From positions 1 through 9,305 of the forward strand of contig JAILNL010000076.1 of the NCBI GenBank assembly GCA_024691625.1: a stretch of 9,305 bases of DNA, read 5' to 3'. Source of the stretch: Schwartzia sp. (in: firmicutes). GTDB taxonomy: Bacteria > Bacillota > Negativicutes > Selenomonadales > Selenomonadaceae. Positions 1 to 6,134 of the stretch are shown here, piece by piece. A program made the position numbers and the translations under genes. Each line of letters starts with the position of its first letter. Within the stretch, counting starts at the first letter, position 1. The notes under the pieces are model-generated. The model was not told where the DNA came from and did no database searches. It saw only the letters and a list, made by a program, of their open reading frames with translations.

Positions 1-758
1 TGGATAAGAAATGGATTCGGTCATTGCTTGAACAATATAAGGAAGGAAAAATTTCTCTGGAACAGGGAGTGGACGAGCTTTCGCAGCTGCCCTATGAGGA
101 TATGGGCTTTGCTCAGATAGACCATCACCGTGAGCTTCGGCAGGGGTTCCCGGAGGTGATATACGGAGAGGGCAAAACAAAGGAACAGATTCTTGCCATT
201 ATGAAAGCGCTGGCGGAGGAAAGCCATCACAACGTAATGGCAACGCATGTTTCGGGAGAAAAAGCGGCCTTTGTTAAAGAGTCACTTTCTGAGGCTGTTT
301 ATGATACGACGGCAAGAATTTTGTATATAGAGCAGGTAAAAGACAAAATAATTGATGAGACCAGGCGCGTTCTTGTTTTAACCGCGGGAACCAGCGATAT
401 TCCCGTAGCATCAGAGGCAGCACTTACTGCACGGCTCATGGGCAATGCCGTTGATACCTGCTTCGATGTGGGCGTTGCCGGGATTCACAGATTGTTTGCA
501 CATGAAAAGGAAATTGAAAATGCAAATGTAATCATTGTTGTGGCAGGAATGGAAGGCGCGTTGGCAAGTGTTGTCGGGGGACTGACGGATAAACCTGTAA
601 TAGCTGTCCCCACAAGCGTGGGCTACGGAGCCAGCTTCCATGGGATTGCGGCACTTCTGTCGATGCTTAACTGCTGTGCTGCGGGCGTGGCGGTAATGAA
701 TATAGATAACGGATTCGGCGCGGGAATTCTCGCGGGAAAAATCAATCGTATGAGGTGA
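1..758 (+). CDS. larB: LarB, pyridinium-3,5-biscarboxylic acid mononucleotide synthase (5' end cut by one base)
   Basis: LarB carries out the first step of nickel-pincer nucleotide cofactor synthesis: it carboxylates C5 of the pyridinium ring of nicotinic acid adenine dinucleotide and releases AMP. The window opens with 'tg gat aag aaa tgg', so the start is most likely an ATG whose A lies one base before the window. This gives MDKKWIRSLLEQYKEGK, the usual LarB N-terminus, and about 252 residues, normal for the family. The internal TTG at 24 would remove conserved N-terminal residues. The C-terminal half is a PurE (AIR carboxylase)-like domain, with VLVLTAGTSD around residues 124-133, VAGMEGALASVVGG around 181-194 and PTSVGYG around 204-210. 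Adjacent cysteines at about 225-226, before NIDNGFGAG, lie where the catalytic cysteine of characterised LarB is expected. The larC ribosome binding site lies in the last codons, which suggests translational coupling. Family assignment is firm; activity is inferred. Confidence 0.95.
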   Translation, partial: DKKWIRSLLEQYKEGKISLEQGVDELSQLPYEDMGFAQIDHHRELRQGFPEVIYGEGKTKEQILAIMKALAEESHHNVMATHVSGEKAAFVKESLSEAVYDTTARILYIEQVKDKIIDETRRVLVLTAGTSDIPVASEAALTARLMGNAVDTCFDVGVAGIHRLFAHEKEIENANVIIVVAGMEGALASVVGGLTDKPVIAVPTSVGYGASFHGIAALLSMLNCCAAGVAVMNIDNGFGAGILAGKINRMR

Positions 759-763
759 ATCGT

Positions 764-2053
764 ATGAAGGCAATATATCTTGATTGTTTCGCGGGTATAA
801 GCGGCAATATGCTTTTAGGTGCTTTTTTGCAGATGGGAGTTCCTTTGACACATCTGCAGAAGGAGCTTCATAAGCTTATACCGAAGGATGAATTTACGCT
901 CCATGTTTCTGATGTAAGCAAGAACGGCATTCAGGCAAAATATGTTGATGTTGAGGTGGCTGCTCCGGATGAGAAATACGCATCGGAGCCTCACTCTTCT
1001 GAAGGTGAGACAAAGCACGAGAAGGAGCACACACATCATCACGATTTCGGACATACCCCCGACCACCTGCATCGGGCGCATACACACCGTTCCATGACCG
1101 ATATCAGGCGTATGATTGAGGATTCATCACTTAGCGACAGTGTAAAGAAAAAAAGCCTTGCTGTATTCACATGCCTTGCAGAAGCAGAGGGCAAGGTGCA
1201 TGGAGTTCCGATGGATGAGGTGCGGTTCCATGAAGTAGGTGCTACGGATTCGCTTGTAGATATTGTGGGTACTGCCATCTGCCTTGAGTTTATGGAGATT
1301 GAAAAAATCTTCGTTTCAAAGGTGAATACAGGAAGCGGATTTGTAAAATGCGCACACGGGACAATGATGGTTCCTGCACCGGCAACAGCCGAGCTTTTGA
1401 CAGGATTTCCTTTTTACCATGCGGCGGACGAAAAAGAGATGACGACTCCTACGGGAGCGGCAGTAATACACGCCTTTGCGGAATTCTCGGAGAATCTTCC
1501 CTATGATTTTGAAGCATCTACGGTTTCATACGGCGCGGGCTATTGGGATTTGACGATTCCCAATGTTCTGCGCGTGTATCTGGGAGATTTTCGGGGGACC
1601 CGCGGTCAGAGAAGATATGTTTTGGAAACAAATATAGATGATATGAATCCGCAGAATTTCGGATATATCTATGACCGCCTGTTTGAAGCAGGTGCTCTTG
1701 ATGTATGGTCGACACCTATTTATATGAAGAAAAATCGTCCGGCATATATGCTTTCGGTTTTGACTGATGCGGAAAACAAAGAGGCATGCACGGAAATTGT
1801 ACTGCAGGAGACAACCAGCCTCGGTATCCGTGTGATGAGTGTTCCGGAGAGAATCGAAGCGACACGCCGCACAGCTAGAGTGGATACTCCATATGGAGAG
1901 GTCAACTGTAAGATAGGAGCATACAAGGGACATATTGTTTCAGTATCGGCAGAATATGAAGACTGCAGGCGCCTTGCAGATGAGAAAAATGTTCCTCTTA
2001 AAAATGTCCGTTTTGCAGCTTTGGCAGAGTTGAAAAGAAGGCTCGGAGAATAA
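764..2053 (+). CDS. larC: LarC, nickel insertion protein (CTP-dependent cyclometallase), single-frame form
   Basis: LarC inserts nickel into the bis-thiocarboxylate pincer precursor, using CTP, to complete the LarA cofactor. I prefer the ATG at 764: AGGTGA at 753-758 is a good ribosome binding site 5 nt upstream, and the product starts MKAIYLDCFAGISGNMLLGA, the standard LarC N-terminus. The GTG at 755 overlaps the larB stop and is less likely. The product has 429 residues. A histidine-rich stretch at about residues 77-108 has 11 histidines and probably handles Ni2+. Further conserved blocks are DEVRFHEVGATDSLVDIVG (about 151-169), the TTPTGAA block (about 227-233) and, in the C-terminal domain, ETNIDDMNPQ (about 288-297) and MKKNRPAYMLSVL (about 321-333). 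In Lactobacillus plantarum larC is split into larC1/larC2 and joined by programmed frameshifting; here both parts are in one uninterrupted frame. larE follows after 11 nt. Confidence 0.96.
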   Translation: MKAIYLDCFAGISGNMLLGAFLQMGVPLTHLQKELHKLIPKDEFTLHVSDVSKNGIQAKYVDVEVAAPDEKYASEPHSSEGETKHEKEHTHHHDFGHTPDHLHRAHTHRSMTDIRRMIEDSSLSDSVKKKSLAVFTCLAEAEGKVHGVPMDEVRFHEVGATDSLVDIVGTAICLEFMEIEKIFVSKVNTGSGFVKCAHGTMMVPAPATAELLTGFPFYHAADEKEMTTPTGAAVIHAFAEFSENLPYDFEASTVSYGAGYWDLTIPNVLRVYLGDFRGTRGQRRYVLETNIDDMNPQNFGYIYDRLFEAGALDVWSTPIYMKKNRPAYMLSVLTDAENKEACTEIVLQETTSLGIRVMSVPERIEATRRTARVDTPYGEVNCKIGAYKGHIVSVSAEYEDCRRLADEKNVPLKNVRFAALAELKRRLGE

Positions 2054-2064
2054 GGAATAATATA

Positions 2065-2865
2065 ATGGAAGAAAAATTACAAAAATTGCTGCTTTTTCTT
2101 CGGGAGAAAAAGAGCCTGGTTGTTGCATTGTCGGGCGGTGTGGACAGTTCGACACTCCTGTATGCGGCACATCTTGCTCTTGATGAAAATGTTATTGCGA
2201 TAACGGCAAAATCCGAGATGCTTTCATCTGATGAATTGGACAAAGCAAAAGCTATGGCAGAAAAAGCAGGGGTACGTCACATGATTGTGGAAGCAAAGGA
2301 TCTGGACAATCCCGATGTCTGCGCGAACACGCCTGAACGCTGCTATTACTGCAAAAAAGGAAGATTTCAAAAGCTTGTGAATTTCGCAAAAAAGGAAGGA
2401 TATGCATTCGTTGCGGATGGTGGAAATCTTGATGACAAAAAAGATTACCGGCCGGGAATGCGGGCCTTGGAGGAGCTGTCTCATTATGTGATTTCTCCCT
2501 TCATGGAATGTGGGTGGACGAAGGCGGATATCAGAAGACAGGCGAAGGCATGGGGCCTGGAGGTTTGGAATGCACCCAGTGCGGCGTGCCTTGCTTCGCG
2601 TGTCGAGTACGGTCTTGAACTGACCCCTCAGCGGCTGCATCAGGTGGAGATGGCTGAGAAGGCAATTCGGCCGTATACAGAAGGACAGCTCCGTGTGCGT
2701 CATCACGGCAGTATTGCGCGCATTGAAGCAGAGACCGACTCAATGGAAAACCTGCTCAGGCACCGTGACGAGATTGCAAAAGAATTACGCGGTATTGGAT
2801 TCCGCTATGTAACGCTTGACTTGGTCGGATATCGTATGGGCAGCACAAATGAAGTTTTATCTTAG
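2065..2865 (+). CDS. larE: LarE, ATP-dependent sacrificial sulfur transferase
   Basis: LarE adenylates the carboxylates of pyridinium-3,5-biscarboxylic acid mononucleotide and supplies sulfur to make the bis-thiocarboxylate that LarC metallates. The 266-residue product has a PP-loop ATP pyrophosphatase motif, SGGVDSS, at residues 23-29, followed by the RCYYCK block at 92-97 and a DGGNLDD motif at 118-124. Cys175, in PSAACLASR (171-179), lies where the sacrificial cysteine of L. plantarum LarE (Cys176) is expected. I see only one cysteine in this motif, which suits the single-use sulfur donor type, but distant cysteines could still bind a cluster. The start ATG is preceded by a modest TAAGGAA ribosome binding site formed at the larC stop. 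It is the last gene of the larB-larC-larE unit and is followed directly by a terminator. Confidence 0.95.
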   Translation: MEEKLQKLLLFLREKKSLVVALSGGVDSSTLLYAAHLALDENVIAITAKSEMLSSDELDKAKAMAEKAGVRHMIVEAKDLDNPDVCANTPERCYYCKKGRFQKLVNFAKKEGYAFVADGGNLDDKKDYRPGMRALEELSHYVISPFMECGWTKADIRRQAKAWGLEVWNAPSAACLASRVEYGLELTPQRLHQVEMAEKAIRPYTEGQLRVRHHGSIARIEAETDSMENLLRHRDEIAKELRGIGFRYVTLDLVGYRMGSTNEVLS

Positions 2866-2871
2866 CGGATT

Positions 2872-2900
2872 AAAGGCAGGCAAGCTATCCTGCCTTTTTT
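2872..2900 (+). terminator. Rho-independent terminator of the larBCE operon
   Basis: AAAGGCAGG (2872-2880) pairs perfectly with CCTGCCTTT (2889-2897) around an 8-nt loop, and a T-run continues to 2900 with a second T-rich stretch at 2904-2909. It begins 6 nt after the larE stop, so it ends the lar unit. Confidence 0.9.
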
Positions 2901-2901
2901 C

Positions 2902-2930
2902 GATTTTTTATGATAAGATATACATATAAT
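2902..2930 (+). promoter_or_regulatory. Possible promoter of the YitT-family gene
   Basis: A perfect -10 hexamer TATAAT lies at 2925-2930 in an AT-rich stretch, with a predicted start of transcription near 2937 and a leader of about 19 nt. No convincing -35 box is seen (GATTTT at 17-nt spacing is poor). The upstream lar terminator makes a local promoter necessary unless there is readthrough. Confidence 0.4.
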
Positions 2931-2955
2931 AACAATGATAAATGGAGGAGTTTAG

Positions 2956-3912
2956 ATGGATACGACGGAAACCCAACCGGCCGTTGAAGCTCCAAAGCCG
3001 ATTCAGCAGACTGCGACATTGGAGCCTGCTGTACCATGCATACAGAAAAAAGTACTTCGTGGCAGAAAAAGAGTATTGATGTATCTGCGTAAATACCTGA
3101 CTATTCTGGTTGGTGCGCTTATTGCCGCCATCGGTCTTGAAGAGTTCCTGATTCCGAACCATGTAATTGACGGAGGCGTTGTAGGTCTTTCTATCATGGC
3201 AAGTGAAGTCACGGACTGGCCGCTGGGCGTATTTCTTGTGCTTTTCAATGCGCCTTTCCTGTTCTGGGGCTACAAACAGATAGGAAAAAGCTTTGCAATT
3301 GCGACAACGGCAGCGATTATCTGCCTGTCTATGTGGTCAGCAATCTTTGAGCCTATTCCCAACGTGACAGAGGACGTGTTTTTGGCGTCGATATTCGGAG
3401 GTATCATCGACGGCATCGGTGTCGGTCTTATCATGCGCGCAGGAGGTTCCCTTGATGGAACGGAAATAGTTGCCATCATACTTGATAAGCGCACGGTCTT
3501 TACCGTGGGAGAAATTGTCATGTTCATGAATCTTTTCATTTTGTCAGGCGCAGGATTTCTGTTCGGCTGGGACAAGGCAATGTATTCGCTCATTGCGTAC
3601 TTCATCATTTCAAAAATGATTGATGTGGTGCTCAAGGGACTTGATGAATCCTATGCGGTCATGATTGTGACAACAGAGCATGAGGCAGTAAGCGAAGCAC
3701 TTCTTCACCGTCTTGGCCGAGGCGTTACAATGCTTCACGGCGCCGGCGGATACAGCGGTGAGGATCGTGAGATTCTTTACTCGGTTGTTACACGTCTTGA
3801 GGTCGGCAAGCTGAAGGAAGTCGTTCTTGAGGAAGATCCGAACGCTTTCGTGACAATCAATGCGGTCAATGATATCATTGGAGGACGTGTAAGAAAGAAA
3901 GCAATTCATTGA
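2956..3912 (+). CDS. YitT family membrane protein (DUF161 + DUF2179)
   Basis: This is an integral membrane protein of the YitT family, whose substrate or role is not established. The 318-residue product begins with a polar Pro/Thr/Glu-rich cytoplasmic stretch of about 30 residues and a basic segment (KKVLRGRKR, 31-39). Five to six hydrophobic segments follow, at about 47-65, 88-105, 113-131, 141-160, 184-204 and 208-225. Family glycine motifs are visible: IDGGVVGLS (71-79) and RAGGSLDGTEI (161-171). The soluble C-terminal region (about 229-310) matches the DUF2179 domain, with VTMLHGAGGYSG at 257-268. The start is supported by GGAGGAG at 2943-2949, 6 nt upstream. It stands alone: the lar terminator lies before it and a strong promoter lies after it. 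I see no terminator of its own. Family call is firm; function is unknown. Confidence 0.9.
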   Translation: MDTTETQPAVEAPKPIQQTATLEPAVPCIQKKVLRGRKRVLMYLRKYLTILVGALIAAIGLEEFLIPNHVIDGGVVGLSIMASEVTDWPLGVFLVLFNAPFLFWGYKQIGKSFAIATTAAIICLSMWSAIFEPIPNVTEDVFLASIFGGIIDGIGVGLIMRAGGSLDGTEIVAIILDKRTVFTVGEIVMFMNLFILSGAGFLFGWDKAMYSLIAYFIISKMIDVVLKGLDESYAVMIVTTEHEAVSEALLHRLGRGVTMLHGAGGYSGEDREILYSVVTRLEVGKLKEVVLEEDPNAFVTINAVNDIIGGRVRKKAIH

Positions 3913-3966
3913 CAGACTGTGTTACAATTATGGAATGACTGAAGCTTTTCCTGCTGTCGGATTTTC

Positions 3967-3995
3967 TTGACAATGGGATAGTCGGTCGCTATAAT
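3967..3995 (+). promoter_or_regulatory. Consensus housekeeping sigma-factor promoter for DUF177-rpmF
   Basis: A -35 box TTGACA (3967-3972) and a -10 box TATAAT (3990-3995) are both perfect, with an exact 17-nt spacer. The predicted transcription start is near A4002. This is the strongest promoter in the window and suits an operon encoding a ribosomal protein. Confidence 0.9.
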
Positions 3996-4007
3996 AGAAC
4001 GAGGTTG

Positions 4008-4535
4008 ATGCTGAACATGAGTATAAAACTGAAGGTTGCGGATGCGGCGGCGCTCGGTGAGCGTGCGGATTTCCGCTTCGTGACAACAGCAAAAGCATTA
4101 GATGCTGTTCCGCAGAATGCATCGATTTCCGGTGATGTTATCATCGAAGGTACGATGGAGAATACGGGCGGCGCATATCGATTGACCGGAGCGGTGAAAT
4201 GTATCCGCTCTTTTGTCTGTGACCGTTGTCTTGAAGAGATTGAGCGGGAGGAGAAATATCCTTTCCGTGAGGATTTTCGGGAAGTGTCGGGAGAAGATAC
4301 TGAGGTCGGGGAAGACGGGTGTACTGCCTTTTCCGGAGATATGATAGATCTTGCTGCTCTGATTCGGGATACGATTCTGACAGCGCAGCCCATGCAAAAC
4401 CTGTGCCGGACGGATTGTCGGGGCCTTTGCTCCCGGTGCGGCGCGAATCTCAACAAAGGCGAATGCGATTGCGATCGCCGTTCTGTAGATCCGCGGCTGG
4501 CTGCATTGCAGGATTTCATGAAGACCGAAGATTGA
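4008..4535 (+). CDS. DUF177 (YceD-like) zinc-ribbon-type protein
   Basis: This DUF177 protein precedes rpmF, its typical position across bacteria; relatives in other species are linked to 23S rRNA accumulation, but the exact role is unsettled. From ATG 4008 it has 175 residues, normal for the family. It carries a CIRSFVCDRC block (65-74) and a C-terminal cysteine-rich region (LCRTDCRGLCSRCGANLN, 132-149, then CDC at 153-155) that resembles a metal-binding knuckle. The family-typical DPRLAAL follows at 161-167. The start is uncertain: ATG 4008 or ATG 4017 (172 residues). GAGG at 4001-4004 is too close to the first and rather far from the second, and the predicted transcript starts near 4002, so the leader is only about 6 or 15 nt. 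rpmF follows after 36 nt and is probably co-transcribed. Confidence 0.88.
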   Translation: MLNMSIKLKVADAAALGERADFRFVTTAKALDAVPQNASISGDVIIEGTMENTGGAYRLTGAVKCIRSFVCDRCLEEIEREEKYPFREDFREVSGEDTEVGEDGCTAFSGDMIDLAALIRDTILTAQPMQNLCRTDCRGLCSRCGANLNKGECDCDRRSVDPRLAALQDFMKTED

Positions 4536-4571
4536 GTACAAGAAGTGGATGTTTAAGGAGGTGTACCCCGA

Positions 4572-4751
4572 ATGGCAGCGCCAAAGCGTAAAATGTCTAA
4601 GTCGCGTCGTGATTCGCGTCGCTCAAACTGGAAACTTACTGTGCCGGGCTATGTTTCTTGCCCGCAGTGCCATGAGCCGAAGCTCCCGCATCATGTATGC
4701 ATGGAATGCGGCTATTATGACGGCAAAGAAGTTATCTCCCAGGGTGAATAA
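4572..4751 (+). CDS. rpmF: 50S ribosomal protein L32
   Basis: This is a 59-residue ribosomal protein of the large subunit. The product starts [20 protein letters not shown], the characteristic basic L32 N-terminus. It contains two CxxC pairs, CPQC (30-33) and CMEC (43-46), which form the zinc-binding ribbon of the zinc-containing L32 type. A very strong ribosome binding site, AAGGAGGTG, at 4555-4563 precedes the ATG by 8 nt. A longer open frame at 4549-4806 overlaps it in another phase but has no family signature, and its start lies in front of the rpmF ribosome binding site, so it is a shadow. The gene is the second of the DUF177-rpmF unit and is followed by a terminator. Confidence 0.97.
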   Translation: MAAPKRKMSKSRRDSRRSNWKLTVPGYVSCPQCHEPKLPHHVCMECGYYDGKEVISQGE

Positions 4752-4760
4752 GAAATGGTT

Positions 4761-4793
4761 AAAAGGGAGCAGGAATTTTCCTGCTCTCTTTTT
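4761..4793 (+). terminator. Rho-independent terminator after rpmF
   Basis: GAGCAGG (4767-4773) pairs with CCTGCTC (4780-4786) around a 6-nt loop. The stem extends outward with GG against TC (one G-U pair) and AAAA against TTTT, up to 13 pairs. The descending arm ends in TTTTT (4789-4793). It separates rpmF from plsX. Confidence 0.88.
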
Positions 4794-4795
4794 GC

Positions 4796-4824
4796 TTGCA
4801 TTTTAGAAAAAAAGTCGCTATAAT
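4796..4824 (+). promoter_or_regulatory. Probable promoter of plsX
   Basis: TATAAT at 4819-4824 lies 17 nt after TTGCAT (4796-4801), a weak -35 that overlaps the end of the rpmF terminator. The predicted start is near 4831, giving a plsX leader of about 107 nt. The bases around the -10 (4814-4825) are identical to those of the DUF177-rpmF promoter. Confidence 0.55.
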
Positions 4825-4920
4825 AATTCACTATGATTGTTCGTTCAATGATGAAACAAGCGTATTGATGGCTAAAACAGCTTGGAAATAGGGCGCTGAA
4901 GCAGTGTGCCCTTCGTAGTA

Positions 4921-4937
4921 CAGGAAGGAGTTTCCTG
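4921..4937 (+). promoter_or_regulatory. Hairpin holding the plsX ribosome binding site
   Basis: CAGGAA (4921-4926) and TTCCTG (4932-4937) are perfect inverted repeats around the loop GGAGT. The Shine-Dalgarno AAGGAG (4925-4930) straddles the stem and loop, and the plsX ATG starts at the next base. The pairing is seen directly; a role in translational control is inference. Confidence 0.5.
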
Positions 4938-5987
4938 ATGAAGATTGCAGTTGATGCGATGGGCGGAGACTTCGCTCCGGAGCAGATTGTTTTCGGAGCG
5001 GTGCGTGCCGCTAAACAGTTTGATTGTGAAATCGTATTGGTAGGCGACGAACCTCAGATCCGCAAGGTGCTGGAGCACGAAAAAGGATGGGAGAAGCTTC
5101 CGATAACGATTCATCACACGACACAGGTCGTGGAAATGGGAGAACATCCGGCTGATGCGGTCAGACAGAAAAAAGATTCTTCTGTAGTGGTTGCGATGAA
5201 GCTGGTTCATGACGGTGAATGCGATGCGGTGATTTCCGCCGGAAGTACCGGAGCGGCTGTTACGGCAGCTCAGCTTGTACTTAAACGTATTCGTGGTATA
5301 AAAAGACCTTCTATTGCGACTCCGATTCCGACACCTAAGGGAGCAACGCTTCTGCTGGATTCTGGAGCAAATGTTGACAGTAAACCCCTGCATCTTGTGC
5401 AGAGCGCAGTCATGGGCTCTGTATACTCGGAGCTTGTCTTCGGACATAAGCAGCCGCGCATTGGTCTTTTGAATATAGGTGAAGAAGATACAAAGGGCTG
5501 CGAGCTTGTTAAAGAAACATACCAGCGGCTGAAAAACATATCGCTTCTGAATTTCGTAGGAAACGCGGAAGGCCGCGATATTCCAAAAGGAACCTTTGAT
5601 GTTGTTGTGTGCGACGGTTTCGTCGGCAACGTCGTTCTGAAATTTGGAGAGGGCCTGGCAAAGACGATAATCCGTCTTGTAAAGGATGAGATAAAGAGCG
5701 CAGGCATCTTAACGAAGCTTGGCGCACTCATGGTAAAACCGGCACTCAAGCATCTGGCAAAGCGTCTGGATGTTTCCGAGTATGGCGGTGCGCCGCTTCT
5801 CGGTGTCAACGGCTGCTGCATTATCAGCCACGGTTCTTCAAATGCCAAGGCTATCTGCAGCGCGATCCGTGTTGCAAATGATTTTGCCAAGAGCAATGTT
5901 TTGGAAGTTATAAAAGAGACAATCGTCAAAGATGAAGCTCTCCAGAATGATTTCGAGGAAGCGGAAAAGTCTGAAAGCCATGTCTGA
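4938..5987 (+). CDS. plsX: Phosphate acyltransferase PlsX
   Basis: PlsX converts acyl-ACP and phosphate to acyl-phosphate, the acyl donor used by PlsY in phospholipid synthesis; it acts as a peripheral membrane enzyme. The 349-residue product is full length for the family. It starts MKIAVDAMGGDFAPEQIVFG and contains the SAGSTGAA motif (100-107), DSGAN (141-145), LLNIGEEDTKG (177-187), VGNAEGRDI (207-215), CDGFVGNVVLK (225-235) and APLLGVNG (285-292). The ribosome binding site AAGGAG lies 7 nt before the ATG and sits in a hairpin. In many Firmicutes fapR precedes and fabH follows plsX. Here neither is present: a non-genic leader lies upstream, and 209 nt of non-fabH sequence lies downstream before fabK. 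Confidence 0.97.
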   Translation: MKIAVDAMGGDFAPEQIVFGAVRAAKQFDCEIVLVGDEPQIRKVLEHEKGWEKLPITIHHTTQVVEMGEHPADAVRQKKDSSVVVAMKLVHDGECDAVISAGSTGAAVTAAQLVLKRIRGIKRPSIATPIPTPKGATLLLDSGANVDSKPLHLVQSAVMGSVYSELVFGHKQPRIGLLNIGEEDTKGCELVKETYQRLKNISLLNFVGNAEGRDIPKGTFDVVVCDGFVGNVVLKFGEGLAKTIIRLVKDEIKSAGILTKLGALMVKPALKHLAKRLDVSEYGGAPLLGVNGCCIISHGSSNAKAICSAIRVANDFAKSNVLEVIKETIVKDEALQNDFEEAEKSESHV

Positions 5988-6007
5988 CGGAAGGTTTTAT
6001 ACACTAC

Positions 6008-6037
6008 TTGCCAGAGTGTGGTAAAAAGTTATATGAT
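6008..6037 (+). promoter_or_regulatory. Possible internal promoter before fabK
   Basis: TTGCCA (6008-6013, five of six matches to the -35 consensus) and TATGAT (6032-6037, five of six to the -10 consensus) are 18 nt apart. The predicted start is near 6044, which would give fabK a leader of about 153 nt. ACACT (6001-6005) and AGTGT (6015-6019) form an inverted repeat flanking the -35 box and could be part of an operator. Confidence 0.45.
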
Positions 6038-6047
6038 AAGGATTAGA

Positions 6048-6134
6048 ATGCAAAATTTCCAAAGCATCGATTCCAAAAAAGCCCAGGCTGAAGCAGCGGG
6101 CACAACGCTTTGCGGTAGCTATACCGCTGCGTAG
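6048..6134 (+). CDS. Possible 28-codon small ORF in the plsX-fabK gap
   Basis: An ATG at 6048 opens a 28-codon frame ending at TAG (6132-6134). AAGGA at 6038-6042 gives a fair ribosome binding site 5 nt upstream. The product would be polar and Ala/Gln/Ser-rich, with no signal peptide or membrane segment, and I recognise no family. It is not a fabH remnant. It overlaps a strongly paired RNA segment, so the frame may be chance, or it may be a leader peptide whose translation would disrupt that fold. If transcription starts near 6044, the ribosome binding site would not be transcribed, so it would need transcripts coming from plsX. Confidence 0.25.
   Translation: MQNFQSIDSKKAQAEAAGTTLCGSYTAA

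Noticed and set aside
3270..3635. 121-codon reverse-strand open frame inside the YitT gene, and other reverse-strand frames across the window
   Set aside because: They lie opposite strongly supported genes, have no ribosome binding sites in proper position, and show no recognisable families.
3909..3937. TTGACA at 3909-3914 as a second promoter
   Set aside because: No acceptable -10 box lies 16-18 nt downstream; TACAAT at 3923 is only 8 nt away. The hexamer includes the YitT stop codon.
4549..4806. 85-codon open frame between DUF177 and plsX
   Set aside because: It overlaps rpmF in another phase, runs through the rpmF terminator and has no family features; rpmF has the strong ribosome binding site and the clear L32 sequence.
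4833..4891. Two tiny overlapping frames (11 and 7 codons) in the plsX leader
   Set aside because: No ribosome binding site, the first ATG is only about 2 nt from the predicted transcript start, and there is no codon bias suggesting a leader peptide.
6112..6132. ACCGC-containing hairpin considered as a T-box antiterminator
   Set aside because: There is no GGGTGG-type T-box core, no long specifier stem, no terminator with a T-run, and fabK is not a T-box-type gene.
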